Program-made: the position numbers and the translations under genes | Source: Pseudoalteromonas rubra | GTDB lineage: Bacteria; Pseudomonadota; Gammaproteobacteria; Enterobacterales; Alteromonadaceae | Direction of reading: 5' to 3' | NCBI RefSeq assembly: GCF_000238295.3 | Contig: NZ_AHCD03000035.1 | Span: 620,001-684,000, forward strand | DNA length: 64,000 bases | The notes under the pieces: generated by a model | What the model saw: the letters and a program-made list of their open reading frames with translations, nothing else | What the model was told of the DNA's origin: nothing | Database searches by the model: none | Shown: one piece after another, positions 33,858 to 43,100 of the stretch | How positions within the stretch are numbered: the stretch's first letter is position 1 | Layout of the letters: each line of letters starts with the position of its first letter

Positions 33858-35752
33858 TACTTGAGTATCGCCTTATTCTGATAGCGAATTTTGAGATAGC
33901 TTTGGGCTTTATCCAGCACAGCAAAGGCTTCTTTAAGATTGCGCTGTTCAAACTCAGATAACCGTTTTGGCAAAATGTTGTTGTCGGGGTGTTTACCCTG
34001 CTCTATTTTTCTGGCCTGGTGACGAATGCGGATTGTGGCAATATATTCCAGCGCCGCCTCTAAATCTTCCACCTTGCCGGGTGGCAATAGCTGCGCTTCT
34101 TTAATGTCTTCCAGTCGTTCGAACGAGTTTTGCTTACGCGAACCAATGGCCAGAGCATGGACACGCACCAGATCAGATAAAGGTGCGGTACCGCGGCGTT
34201 TGATGTTCAAAGAGTGCTTGTGTTCACCATCTTGTTCCAGCACAAAATCCTTGAAAAAACCGAGCGGCGGTGTTCTGCGCAGCGCATTGTTTGCCATCGC
34301 CGCAAGAAAACGCGGAGCGATTTTCGCTTTTTTGGCCACCAGCTCACTGAGTCGACTGGCTAATTGAGTGTGTCCATAGACCCCATCGAGATCAAAAAAA
34401 ATCGAGCTGTGTAACAAGGCTTCGGGTTTAGGGTTATCCATCCAGTCTTCAAACTGTGCCTGCCACTCACAGGCCCGTAGCCGCCACTGCGGGTTGGTGG
34501 CCATAATGCCCCCATCACACAGCTTGTAACCACATTGCGCAAGGCCATCACAAACAAACTTGGCAAGCGCTGAGAAGTAGCTGTCATGCTTATCCGACTC
34601 AAAGGTATCATCGAGGATCAGCGCATTGTCCTGGTCCGTAACAATCAACTGCTCATCACGCGCCATCGACCCCAGCGCGATAAAACAATACGGTACAGGC
34701 GGCGCACCCAGCTCGTCCTCTGCCAGTTCCAGTAACCGTTGCTTTATAGCACGGCCAATCACGGACATGGCCGTACCAACCATGTGTGAATTGGCATCTT
34801 CATTGACCAGACGCACAAAGACACTGGCCAGCGACTGTGCATAATGAGCCAGATCCTCAACACTTTGCTGCTCCATAATTCCTTTAACAAACAACAGGCT
34901 GCTCTGTGATTCATAACGCAATATATCCGATAGTGCTATCACGCCAATGGGACGGCGTTTATGGACCACAGGTAAATGATGCAGGTTGTCTCTGAGCATC
35001 ATCATCATGGCTTCAAACACATAGGCATTGGAGTCAACTATGGTAAGCTCACGAGTCATAATGGTTGCGACGGGCTGGTTGGTGTCTAAGTCCTCCGCCA
35101 CCACCTTAATACGTAAATCTTTGTCGCTCAGGATCCCGACTATTTGTCCGTCATCATCTTCCGGGTCGTCGCTGACAGGCTTACTGGGGTCATAGATCAG
35201 CAACGCCGAGACTTGCTCCTCGGTCATCAGCTTCGCCGCATCTCGAATTGAGCGTGTTAACTCAACCGAGACTAACTCTCTGAGCAGGAGTGTTTTTACT
35301 TTAGCAGTGGTCAGGTCATTGTTGTCGGCCTGATCAGAAACAGCCTGGATCAGGCCGCCGCTGTCGTCCGCTTCAAAAAAGTCGGCAAACGCCTCGTGCT
35401 CATCACAAAATGCCTCAAATAGCCCCACAGGAATGCAATAAACCAGCGTGTCTTCCAACGCCATGACCGGAAAACGGACTTTGCGGTTTGTTAACAGGCC
35501 TCGCTGACCAAACAGGCCGCCTTCCGAGATGCGGTTGTACAACTCACCATTGCGGCGATATACCTCAACCGATCCGGCCCGCACCACATACAGGTTTGAG
35601 ATGGACTCCCCGTAATGCAGTATTTCGCTGCCTGCGCGGTAATACCCTACCTCGACCTCGCTGGCAAGTTGCTGCACTGCGCTGTCGGGTAACTCGTTAA
35701 ATGGCGGATGTGCAGACAAAAACTGCATGATCTCAAAGTGCTCTATTTGCAT
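33857..35752 (-). CDS. cNMP-binding/CBS-pair/DUF294 nucleotidyltransferase-like protein
   Basis: A 631-residue cytosolic protein of four parts: a cyclic-nucleotide-binding fold (about residues 10-115, with the GEYS-like region SEGGLFGQRGLL), a CBS pair (about 155-285), a DUF294 nucleotidyltransferase-like domain with GSMARDEQ at 361-368 and TDQDNALI after it, and a C-terminal DUF294 helical domain. The GS..R..DxD pattern is that of GlnD-like nucleotidyltransferases, so the catalytic residues look present. ATG at 35752 was chosen because relatives begin with MxIEx; an in-frame ATG 28 codons upstream has no better ribosome-binding site. A ligand-gated modifier of a partner protein is a plausible inference. 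Confidence 0.88.
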   Translation of the reverse strand: MQIEHFEIMQFLSAHPPFNELPDSAVQQLASEVEVGYYRAGSEILHYGESISNLYVVRAGSVEVYRRNGELYNRISEGGLFGQRGLLTNRKVRFPVMALEDTLVYCIPVGLFEAFCDEHEAFADFFEADDSGGLIQAVSDQADNNDLTTAKVKTLLLRELVSVELTRSIRDAAKLMTEEQVSALLIYDPSKPVSDDPEDDDGQIVGILSDKDLRIKVVAEDLDTNQPVATIMTRELTIVDSNAYVFEAMMMMLRDNLHHLPVVHKRRPIGVIALSDILRYESQSSLLFVKGIMEQQSVEDLAHYAQSLASVFVRLVNEDANSHMVGTAMSVIGRAIKQRLLELAEDELGAPPVPYCFIALGSMARDEQLIVTDQDNALILDDTFESDKHDSYFSALAKFVCDGLAQCGYKLCDGGIMATNPQWRLRACEWQAQFEDWMDNPKPEALLHSSIFFDLDGVYGHTQLASRLSELVAKKAKIAPRFLAAMANNALRRTPPLGFFKDFVLEQDGEHKHSLNIKRRGTAPLSDLVRVHALAIGSRKQNSFERLEDIKEAQLLPPGKVEDLEAALEYIATIRIRHQARKIEQGKHPDNNILPKRLSEFEQRNLKEAFAVLDKAQSYLKIRYQNKAILK

Positions 35753-36080
35753 AATGACTTTTTTGTGACGCTGATAATCACTATTGTGGGTAATTGCCTG
35801 ATTGAACGCAAGGAAAGTACAAACCGCAGCACACATATTCTGTCATACGAATTTTTTAGGGTGTGACTTGTAATACTGACGATATGCCATCATATAAACA
35901 AGGTGCTTTGGAAGCTGAACATACTGCAACTAAATCTATGATAAACCGTCTTGTCGCAGGAAACGGATCCCGCAGGGCGCTGTAGGTAAACGTAAGCAAG
36001 TATAAACAGCCCGGCTGTCAAAATTTTTTGCGGTTTAAGTGGGCTGCACACAATGAGTTGAGTATAAGCTTGAGGTTAAG
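35753..36080. other. Intergenic region between the DUF294 gene and htpX
   Basis: 328 bases holding the divergent 5' regions. The first 84 bases could be coding if the upstream ATG of the DUF294 gene is used. I see no heat-shock (sigma32) consensus and no clear operator; TGAGG 5 bases before the htpX ATG is its ribosome-binding site. Confidence 0.5.
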
Positions 36081-36941
36081 ATGAAACGAATCGTGCTATT
36101 TTTAATCACCAACCTGGCAGTCATGCTGGTGCTGGGGATTGTCCTGTCCATCGTCATGTCTGTGCTAGGTCTGTCTAGCCGCAGTTATGGCGGTATGTTA
36201 CTGATTGCCGGTGTATTCGGTTTTGGTGGAGCCTTCATTTCACTGTTTATGTCGAAATGGATCGCCAAGAAATCAACGGGTGCCTACGTCATTGAGCAAC
36301 CGCGCAATGAAAGTGAGCACTGGCTGCTACAAACGGTTGCTAACCAGGCAAAACAAGCGGGCATTGCAATGCCTGAAGTTGCCATTTACGACAGCCCTGA
36401 AATCAATGCCTTCGCTACGGGCCCCAGTAAAAACAACAGTCTGGTAGCGGTCAGTACTGGATTACTTCACAACATGACTCAGGATGAAGCTGAAGCGGTG
36501 TTGGCACATGAAGTATGCCACGTTGCTAACGGTGACATGGTCACATTAACCCTGATCCAGGGTGTCGTGAATACCTTTGTGATTTTCATCGCTAAAGTGC
36601 TAGCGAACTTAGTGGATGGCTTTCTCAATGGCGACGAGGAAAACAACGGGGTAAGCTGGACTTACATCATTTTTGATATGATTTTCCAGATCCTGTTCGG
36701 TATTTTGGCATCGGTGATCGTTGCCTACTTCAGCCGTCAGCGCGAGTTTGCTGCTGACAAAGGGGCAGCAGAACTGGTCGGCGCACACAAGATGCGTGCT
36801 GCGCTGGAACGTTTACGCAACAACCATGAGTCACAACTGGAAGGGTCTATGATGGCCTTTGGTATCGCCTCAGGTAAGAGTTTATCGGAGATGTTTGCTT
36901 CTCACCCGCCACTGGAGCAACGTATTCAGGCACTGCGTTAA
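36081..36941 (+). CDS. htpX: Membrane zinc metalloprotease HtpX
   Basis: An inner-membrane M48 endopeptidase in membrane-protein quality control, acting alongside FtsH. The 286 residues show two N-terminal membrane helices (residues 5-27 and 37-57), the zinc motif HEVCH at 143-147, two further hydrophobic segments, and the third ligand in SRQREFAADKGAAEL. The length matches E. coli HtpX (293). A single gene with its own terminator; regulation by envelope or heat stress is known for the family, but I find no matching promoter element here. Confidence 0.96.
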   Translation: MKRIVLFLITNLAVMLVLGIVLSIVMSVLGLSSRSYGGMLLIAGVFGFGGAFISLFMSKWIAKKSTGAYVIEQPRNESEHWLLQTVANQAKQAGIAMPEVAIYDSPEINAFATGPSKNNSLVAVSTGLLHNMTQDEAEAVLAHEVCHVANGDMVTLTLIQGVVNTFVIFIAKVLANLVDGFLNGDEENNGVSWTYIIFDMIFQILFGILASVIVAYFSRQREFAADKGAAELVGAHKMRAALERLRNNHESQLEGSMMAFGIASGKSLSEMFASHPPLEQRIQALR

Positions 36942-36960
36942 ACCACATGGCTGAAAAAGA

Positions 36961-36989
36961 AAAAGGCTTCGCAATGCGAAGCCTTTTTT
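36961..36989 (+). terminator. Terminator of htpX (bidirectional)
   Basis: Perfect 12-bp stem AAAAGGCTTCGC / GCGAAGCCTTTT with an AAT loop and T-run on the plus strand; the A-run on the other side makes it suitable for the convergent DUF2987 gene as well. Confidence 0.92.
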
Positions 36990-37031
36990 GTATAAGTGCC
37001 ATTTCGACTAAGGGTTCAGATAACCGACAAG

Positions 37032-37688
37032 CTACTTTTCAATCCAGGGAGTCACCGTCACGACTTCACCTAGCGTGTTAAAGCGCGCAGTATCATTCTC
37101 CCAATCATCGGTTACCTTGAACTGACAAACCTGCTTTTCACAGGTCACGCCGGGTGCCGACAAGTTTGGCTCACTGGCAAATGTTACCTTCACGCCCTGT
37201 TGCTCAGGTAACAAAAAGCCCATTAGCTTGCTGACAAAAAAACCCGACAAGTCAGACAGAAGCTCATCAAACTCATGATGCAGCTGATATAAGCGCTGCT
37301 TGGTCAGATGAGTATTTGTGAAGTACGCGGACTCAATCTGAAATTTAATTTGACAGTCGTGTTGTGGATCTAATGGTTCTACAACGATGACCGCTTTATC
37401 TTTATCGAGTTTTTCACTATACGGCAGCAACAATTGTGCATCTTGCGTATAGTTGAGCGGCTGTACGCTGGTTTCTGTGACAATTTTTCCTGACTTAATC
37501 CCGCACGGGGCCAAAGTCGCAATGTCTACCAGATAAAAATTTACCCGGGCAAACTCAAACTCCCCCTTTTCAATCACCTTGAGGCGGTCATAAAACCCAT
37601 CATACGAAACCACAAACTCTTCTTGTGCTTGTACGCCAGTGGCAACACCTGCCAGTCCCAGCAGCAGTGCCAGTAAATTACTCTTCAT
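37032..37688 (-). CDS. Exported DUF2987 protein
   Basis: A 218-residue periplasmic protein, recognised as DUF2987, a family largely confined to Shewanella, Pseudoalteromonas and relatives. A signal peptide (MKSNLLALLLGLAGVATGVQA) precedes the mature EEFVVSYDGFYDRL start, which is typical. Four cysteines (two near C-terminal EKQVCQF) could form disulfides. The function is unknown. ATG at 37688 is preferred over TTG one codon earlier. It overlaps the upstream glucosaminidase gene by 11 bases, so both are made together and the pair may act on the cell wall; that link is inference. Confidence 0.85.
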   Translation of the reverse strand: MKSNLLALLLGLAGVATGVQAQEEFVVSYDGFYDRLKVIEKGEFEFARVNFYLVDIATLAPCGIKSGKIVTETSVQPLNYTQDAQLLLPYSEKLDKDKAVIVVEPLDPQHDCQIKFQIESAYFTNTHLTKQRLYQLHHEFDELLSDLSGFFVSKLMGFLLPEQQGVKVTFASEPNLSAPGVTCEKQVCQFKVTDDWENDTARFNTLGEVVTVTPWIEK

Positions 37689-38499
37689 CAAAATAAGCCT
37701 TGTTGTGTCTTATCATATCGTTAAGTTCTTCAATATAATGCACGCCCCGCTCTGAATATGACAAGAGTCCTGCGGTCAATGCCGTTGCTTCTATCGGCTT
37801 TTTTTGTTCGCGTAGCTGAGCACGAGTGGCCCTCAGTTCCTTATACGCATCGTGCGTATTGATATTTCTGAAATAAGATTTGACCGATGCCCGAACTGAC
37901 TGAAACGCAGCCACTTCATGCACGGCTTCGTCGCTGCGACGTTTTGGGATCATGCCGCACCCTTTTCGATAACACCACTGGCCAAAAAAATTAAGGCCGA
38001 TACGTGCGAATCGTGACGTGCCCCAGGCAGACTCATTGGCTGCTTGCATCAACGCCAGCTCTTTAGGAATGATGTCCACTCGCCTTAACGCCCGTTTAAG
38101 GTTCTCAATGGAAATGGCGTCATCATCTATTCTGTAGAGTTCAAACACCTGCTCAATCCTTTGCTGCTGAATGTCACTGAGCGGTTCTTCAAACTGCAGC
38201 ATCATCAACGCAATTTCTATGCTTGCACGTTGTTGCAAGATCAGTTCATTCTCCGCTTCAACATGCGGCTTAATGAAATCGAAGAACTGCTTCTTCTTGG
38301 TGGCGATATCACGGATTTTACCAAACTCTGGTAACTTCACCGAGTGTAATGGCTGTTCCACTTCCTTAACCTGCGGCTCAGTCACAATGACTTCCGGCTC
38401 GGGCTCTGGCTGTGGGGGGGCTGGGGGTTTGACAATAAATGGATACAAAATCGCGAATATTGAAATCGCGACAATAATAAACTTCACTAGTAAACGCAT
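37678..38499 (-). CDS. Bax-like glucosaminidase-domain protein
   Basis: A 273-residue protein with an N-terminal membrane anchor (residues 3-25), a Pro/Glu-rich linker (PPAPPQPEPEPE), a helical region and a C-terminal N-acetylglucosaminidase-type domain. The predicted catalytic Glu is E156 in MQAANESAWGTSRFA, and NFFGQWCY is typical of the Bax/LytG group. It should cut peptidoglycan glycan strands from the outer face of the inner membrane. ATG at 38499 follows GAGGAG; the longer open frame upstream lacks a ribosome-binding site. Confidence 0.88.
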   Translation of the reverse strand: MRLLVKFIIVAISIFAILYPFIVKPPAPPQPEPEPEVIVTEPQVKEVEQPLHSVKLPEFGKIRDIATKKKQFFDFIKPHVEAENELILQQRASIEIALMMLQFEEPLSDIQQQRIEQVFELYRIDDDAISIENLKRALRRVDIIPKELALMQAANESAWGTSRFARIGLNFFGQWCYRKGCGMIPKRRSDEAVHEVAAFQSVRASVKSYFRNINTHDAYKELRATRAQLREQKKPIEATALTAGLLSYSERGVHYIEELNDMIRHNKAYFDEE

Positions 38500-38805
38500 G
38501 ATTCTCCTCACACTAGTACCAACTACCAACTCAAAGTGTCGAAAAAACACAGTGATATAGGCATGACTACGCAGGTTTTCTGAAAATCCCTAACAGAATG
38601 TCCCTGCTGTACTTTGCTCTTTCATTTTCAAATTAGCGGACAATGATACCAAAATTTACCACTAAACGCGAATTTCTGCATTTTATCGTAGCCGCCACTA
38701 CCTGGCAGACAGAAAATACACCTAGTGCTTTGATTACTTTTTCTTTTATACCGGCATATTCCGTGGATATACTGGACACAGTAGCGTTTTGAATAAAGGA
38801 CACCT
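38500..38805. other. Intergenic region between the glucosaminidase gene and dgt
   Basis: 306 bases, AT-rich, holding the two divergent promoters. TATACT at about 38776 is a candidate -10 for dgt but has no well-placed -35. AAGGA precedes the dgt ATG. Nothing else is apparent. Confidence 0.45.
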
Positions 38806-40134
38806 ATGAGTCAGTCACCCTGGCAACAAAGACAGCTGGACCAGAAAAAATACCGCCCTAATGACAACCGCTCAGCCTGGCAGATTGATCGCTCCCGGAT
38901 CATTCACGCGGCAGCATTCAGGCGCTTACAGTCAAAAACACAGATTATGAGTATCGGCGTCAATGACTTTTACCGGACCCGCCTGACTCACTCACTGGAA
39001 GTTTCTCAGATAGGCACTGGGTTACTTCGCCATCTCAGCAATCAGCACCCCGACTTTACCTGGTTTCCTTCTTCCAGCCTGATGGAAACCATCTGCCTTG
39101 CACACGATATTGGCCACCCACCTTTTGGTCACGGCGGAGAAATCGCGCTGAACTATCTATTGCGCGACCATGGCGGGTTTGAAGGCAATGCACAAACCCT
39201 GCGGATCGTGACAAAACTGGAGCCCTACTCCAAGGGGTATGGTATGAACCTGACCCGCCGCACTTTACTCGGGTTTATAAAATACCCGGCTGTGATAGAT
39301 GAGCTATGTCTTAGCATGCCACAGCCCGATCCCAGTCAGCGCTTTATCTATACCCAACAATGGCTGCCAGCCAAAGGCATTTATCAGTGTGACAAAGACG
39401 TACTGGATTGGATCCTCTTACCGTTCGCTGAAAACGATCGCAACTTGTTGCAAAGCCATGTTCCAGTCAATGAATTTAAAGCCAAGACCCGCTTCAAGTC
39501 GCTCGATAGCGCCATCATGGAGTACGCCGATGATTTCGCCTATGCGGTTCATGATCTGGAAGATGCGATTGCCACCGAGACCCTGAGTGAGCGAGAATGG
39601 CAACGATACGCCCTGCCCGAATTGCAAAAAATCAATTCCCCGTGGCTAGATAAGCATCTCGATAGCATCAGTGAACGGCTGTTCTCACATGATGAATCGT
39701 TGCGCAAAGATGTGATTGGGGAGCTGGTAAATCTGTTTATCGTTAACTGCGAACTGACTATTCAGGATACTGAATTCAGCGATCCTTTGCTGCGTCATAC
39801 AGTGAAGCTCTCGGACGAATTTGAAGCCATTCTGGGTGTGTTAAAACACTTTGTTTTTTCGCGGCTCATCCGCGACCCCAAAATGCAACAAATCGAATTC
39901 AGCGGCCAAAACATGCTGATTGATTTATTTGGAGCATTCCAAAGCGATCCGTTGCGATTACTCCCCTATACAACTCAGGCGCATTTTACTCAAGCCTCCG
40001 ATGAAAGAGCGCAAATGCGTGTACTGGCCGATTATCTTTCTGGTATGACAGATGAATACGCAAGGCGTTGCTATCAGCGTTTGTTCGGTAACACCGGGAT
40101 GCAATCTCCAATAAAAAGCGGCCCATCTATGTGA
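38806..40134 (+). CDS. dGTP triphosphohydrolase (HD domain)
   Basis: A 442-residue HD-domain enzyme that splits dGTP to deoxyguanosine and tripolyphosphate. The metal residues are H62 (RLTHSLEVSQIG), H100-D101 (LAHDIGHPPFGHGGE) and the later Asp in YADDFAYAVHDLED. The N-terminal sequence (RSAWQIDRSRIIHAAAFRRLQSKTQ) matches the ~440-residue group of Shewanella, Vibrio and Pseudoalteromonas rather than E. coli Dgt. Shewanella members of this group have been shown to protect against phage by depleting dGTP, so a defence role is possible but not certain. Monocistronic. Confidence 0.92.
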   Translation: MSQSPWQQRQLDQKKYRPNDNRSAWQIDRSRIIHAAAFRRLQSKTQIMSIGVNDFYRTRLTHSLEVSQIGTGLLRHLSNQHPDFTWFPSSSLMETICLAHDIGHPPFGHGGEIALNYLLRDHGGFEGNAQTLRIVTKLEPYSKGYGMNLTRRTLLGFIKYPAVIDELCLSMPQPDPSQRFIYTQQWLPAKGIYQCDKDVLDWILLPFAENDRNLLQSHVPVNEFKAKTRFKSLDSAIMEYADDFAYAVHDLEDAIATETLSEREWQRYALPELQKINSPWLDKHLDSISERLFSHDESLRKDVIGELVNLFIVNCELTIQDTEFSDPLLRHTVKLSDEFEAILGVLKHFVFSRLIRDPKMQQIEFSGQNMLIDLFGAFQSDPLRLLPYTTQAHFTQASDERAQMRVLADYLSGMTDEYARRCYQRLFGNTGMQSPIKSGPSM

Positions 40135-40139
40135 GCCGC
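40112..40139 (-). terminator. Terminator of the kinase gene, inside the dgt 3' end
   Basis: On the minus strand GCGGCTCA and TGGGCCGC pair over 8 bp (one G-T) around CATAGA and run into TTTTTAT. It overlaps the dgt stop codon on the other strand, 41 bases after the kinase stop. Confidence 0.75.
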
Positions 40140-40180
40140 ATTGCAAAATAAATAACCAGCTGATTGCAACATTCAGGTAC

Positions 40181-43100
40181 TTACTCTGGATAGAAAATCC
40201 GCTGGTATAGCGCTGGATCCTTGACCCCTAAACCACAAATACATTCATTTATTTCCCTGGCCTGTTCACTATCATTGAGTGCCAGTACCTTACATCGCTG
40301 CATCATTAACTGATGTAACTCCATTTGCGCTTTTGCAAAATAATTTTCTGCACTTGCCAGCGCCTCAAGAGGCACCTCTTCAGCCCCCTTTATCCGCGCA
40401 ATCCCGGCGCGTAAACAATAACCATATCCTCTCGCTGAGTGAGCTATCTCTTTCAGAAGACTCTTTGCGTCCTGTTCTGCAACTTTAAGCATTTTAGACG
40501 CCTGTGACGGGTCGTGTTGTGCGCAGGCAAGCGCCACCCTGCCATGCAAAAACAGGTAGTCCGTCCTTACAGAAAGCGAGCCAAACAAGCCAGCTCGTTT
40601 CGCCCGCAGAACATCTTCACGCAATTTAATCCAGGTACCCTCGATATCCCCGGCCATCAGACCAATTTGAATTAACGCTTTCGATGCAACCCAATGCTGA
40701 AAAGTAAACTCAGCAAGTGGCCATGACGCTATCGCCTCAGTAATGGCGTCTCTACCTTGATCTAGCTCGCCATTAGCGGCGTGAAATACACCCATAAACA
40801 TAGTCAGTTCAACCAAAGAGAAGTGGTCTCCCCGAGATTTTGCATCCTGGATCCATTGTGGTACCAGTTCACCGATCTTATGCACACGACCCATAAGCCA
40901 AAAAATATGTGCCGCCGTTGTGCGCGCTATCACAGCGTTGTTTTGCGCGTCAAATATCTTGGTAGAGAACTGCTCCTCAGCATGCATTATCATTTCGATA
41001 CTTGCCTGGTATTCACTCTGGATCGACAGAGACACTCCCTCCAATAGGGTTCGATGTGTTTCATACTCAGGTTCTGTGAGACGCTCTCCCAACTGACTCG
41101 CCTGCGCAAAGATCCGCGAGCTAATCTTCTTATGTTTCGCGGTTCCGCCATAAGACAGCGCAAATGCGTATATATTCAGCCCCTGAACCGTCCGTCTTAA
41201 ATCCTTTTTATTAATGGCCAAACGCAAGCTCAGTAGTGAAAAATACAATCCTCTGATAGGATCCCAGTTACTTAAAGAATTCGCCACAGAAAAGACCAGC
41301 TCTATTTTTGGGTCCGAGATATCTGCGCTTAATTTATCCTTTTTAAGCCACCTGCGCTTCACTTCAATTACCACGATACTCCAGATAATGCACAACATTG
41401 CCGTTTTTGTCGAACCAGGATAAGGTAATCGCCATTGTCTTAATAAGGGTTTGAAGAGATCTTCGCCCTTTTCTATGTGCCCACCATACATGAATTGACT
41501 GGCCGCCATGCCATTTAATCTGGCCTGCTCTGAGTCGCAAAGACCGTCTGCTCTTGCCAATTCAGCAAAAAGCTCAGCAGCCTGAACCCCGTAACCACCT
41601 CTGGACAAAGCAATCGCTCTTCGCTCAGTAAACTTATCCTTTTCTGCTTGTCTGCTATCTGGCAACCAGGTAATCACCTGATAACAAATGTCAGCCTCCC
41701 GACTAAAGGCCAGTGCCAGCTCCGCTTCGTCAGCCGCATGTATCATATGATCAATGGCGCGTTGTGTTTGGCCAGATTGGTAAAACAGTTGCCCTAAAAA
41801 CGCGTTATCCGTTTTACTATCTTCAGCCAAAGCCTCAGCCAATTTGCCTGCTCGGCTCTGCAAAAGCGCATCACTCTCTATCGATAATATTGATTCTCGG
41901 ATTTGGTCGTGAAAACACTGCACCAGGCCTCCCGCATGCACAACCAACAGCCGCTGAGCTCGCAGGCAGGTGAAGGCAAAATCATCAATATGAATATCAC
42001 CCACAATAGAGAGGATCATATCAACCTTGACAGATTGACCCGCTATGGCCACTAAACTGAGGATCTCTTTGGACTCTGGAGACAATTCCTTTAATCGTAA
42101 CTGTATGATCTCATGCCCATCTATTTCTTTGATATCCGATTGCAAACCAAACTGGAGCAGCTGCTCCATTAAAAAAGGCACCCCCTTACTTATCCGTACA
42201 ATATCGAGGGCACTGTTTGACTGAGCGGCCTGGCTGTCCTCAAGCAAAGCCTCCAGCATTTCAGTGCTTTCACCCTGTGTCAAAGGGTTAACCTTGATCT
42301 GCTGCACTCTAATGGGACAACCTGGTGCTTGCTGAAACTCGTCGAGCACTGCGGCAAACCGGTTGTCCTGTGACACTTCTGTGCGCTTACTCAAAATAAC
42401 AAATGGGCGCTTTTCTGGCAGATACTCTAAAAAACTGACAAGCAGTTGTGCACTATCTTCATCACCCCATTGAATATCATCCAGAAACAAAATGACTTGT
42501 TGCTTGTTCACCAGTAAGGATAAGCTGTTTGCCAATGCCTTCATGGCCAGCGCACGACGATGCATCGCATCCATATTTGGATCACACTTTTCATGCGAAA
42601 CAAACCCTCGCAGCACGGGAAATAAAATCGCCAAATACTGAAAACCATCGACAATATATCTACACCGTATCTGCGGAGGGATTGCACTCAGGTATTGCGC
42701 AAAATCATCGATCAGCATATCCAGTGCTTTAAATGGTACTGTTTCGCGCTCGTGACAGCGCCCTCGTAACACTACAACATTGTCTAGTGAGCTCAAAAAC
42801 TGCTCTACCAAACTGGTTTTTCCGATACCTGGAGATCCCTCGATACACATCAGCAGATACTGTCTTGCTGTGTGTGCACAAAATGCCTCATTCAGAATCG
42901 CCAGCTCTTTTTCACGGCCCACAAAAACTCGAGCCTCATCGGATACATCAGTCATTGCCAAAAGGGAGTCATTGGCATCAAACGCCGCGAGCACCTCTTT
43001 TCCAGTCGGTCTGTCGTGCGGATCAGGGGATAAAGCTCTGGCCAGAATAGCAATCAACGCCTCATGCAGGTGTTGATGCAGGATCGTAGAAACCTGCTTC

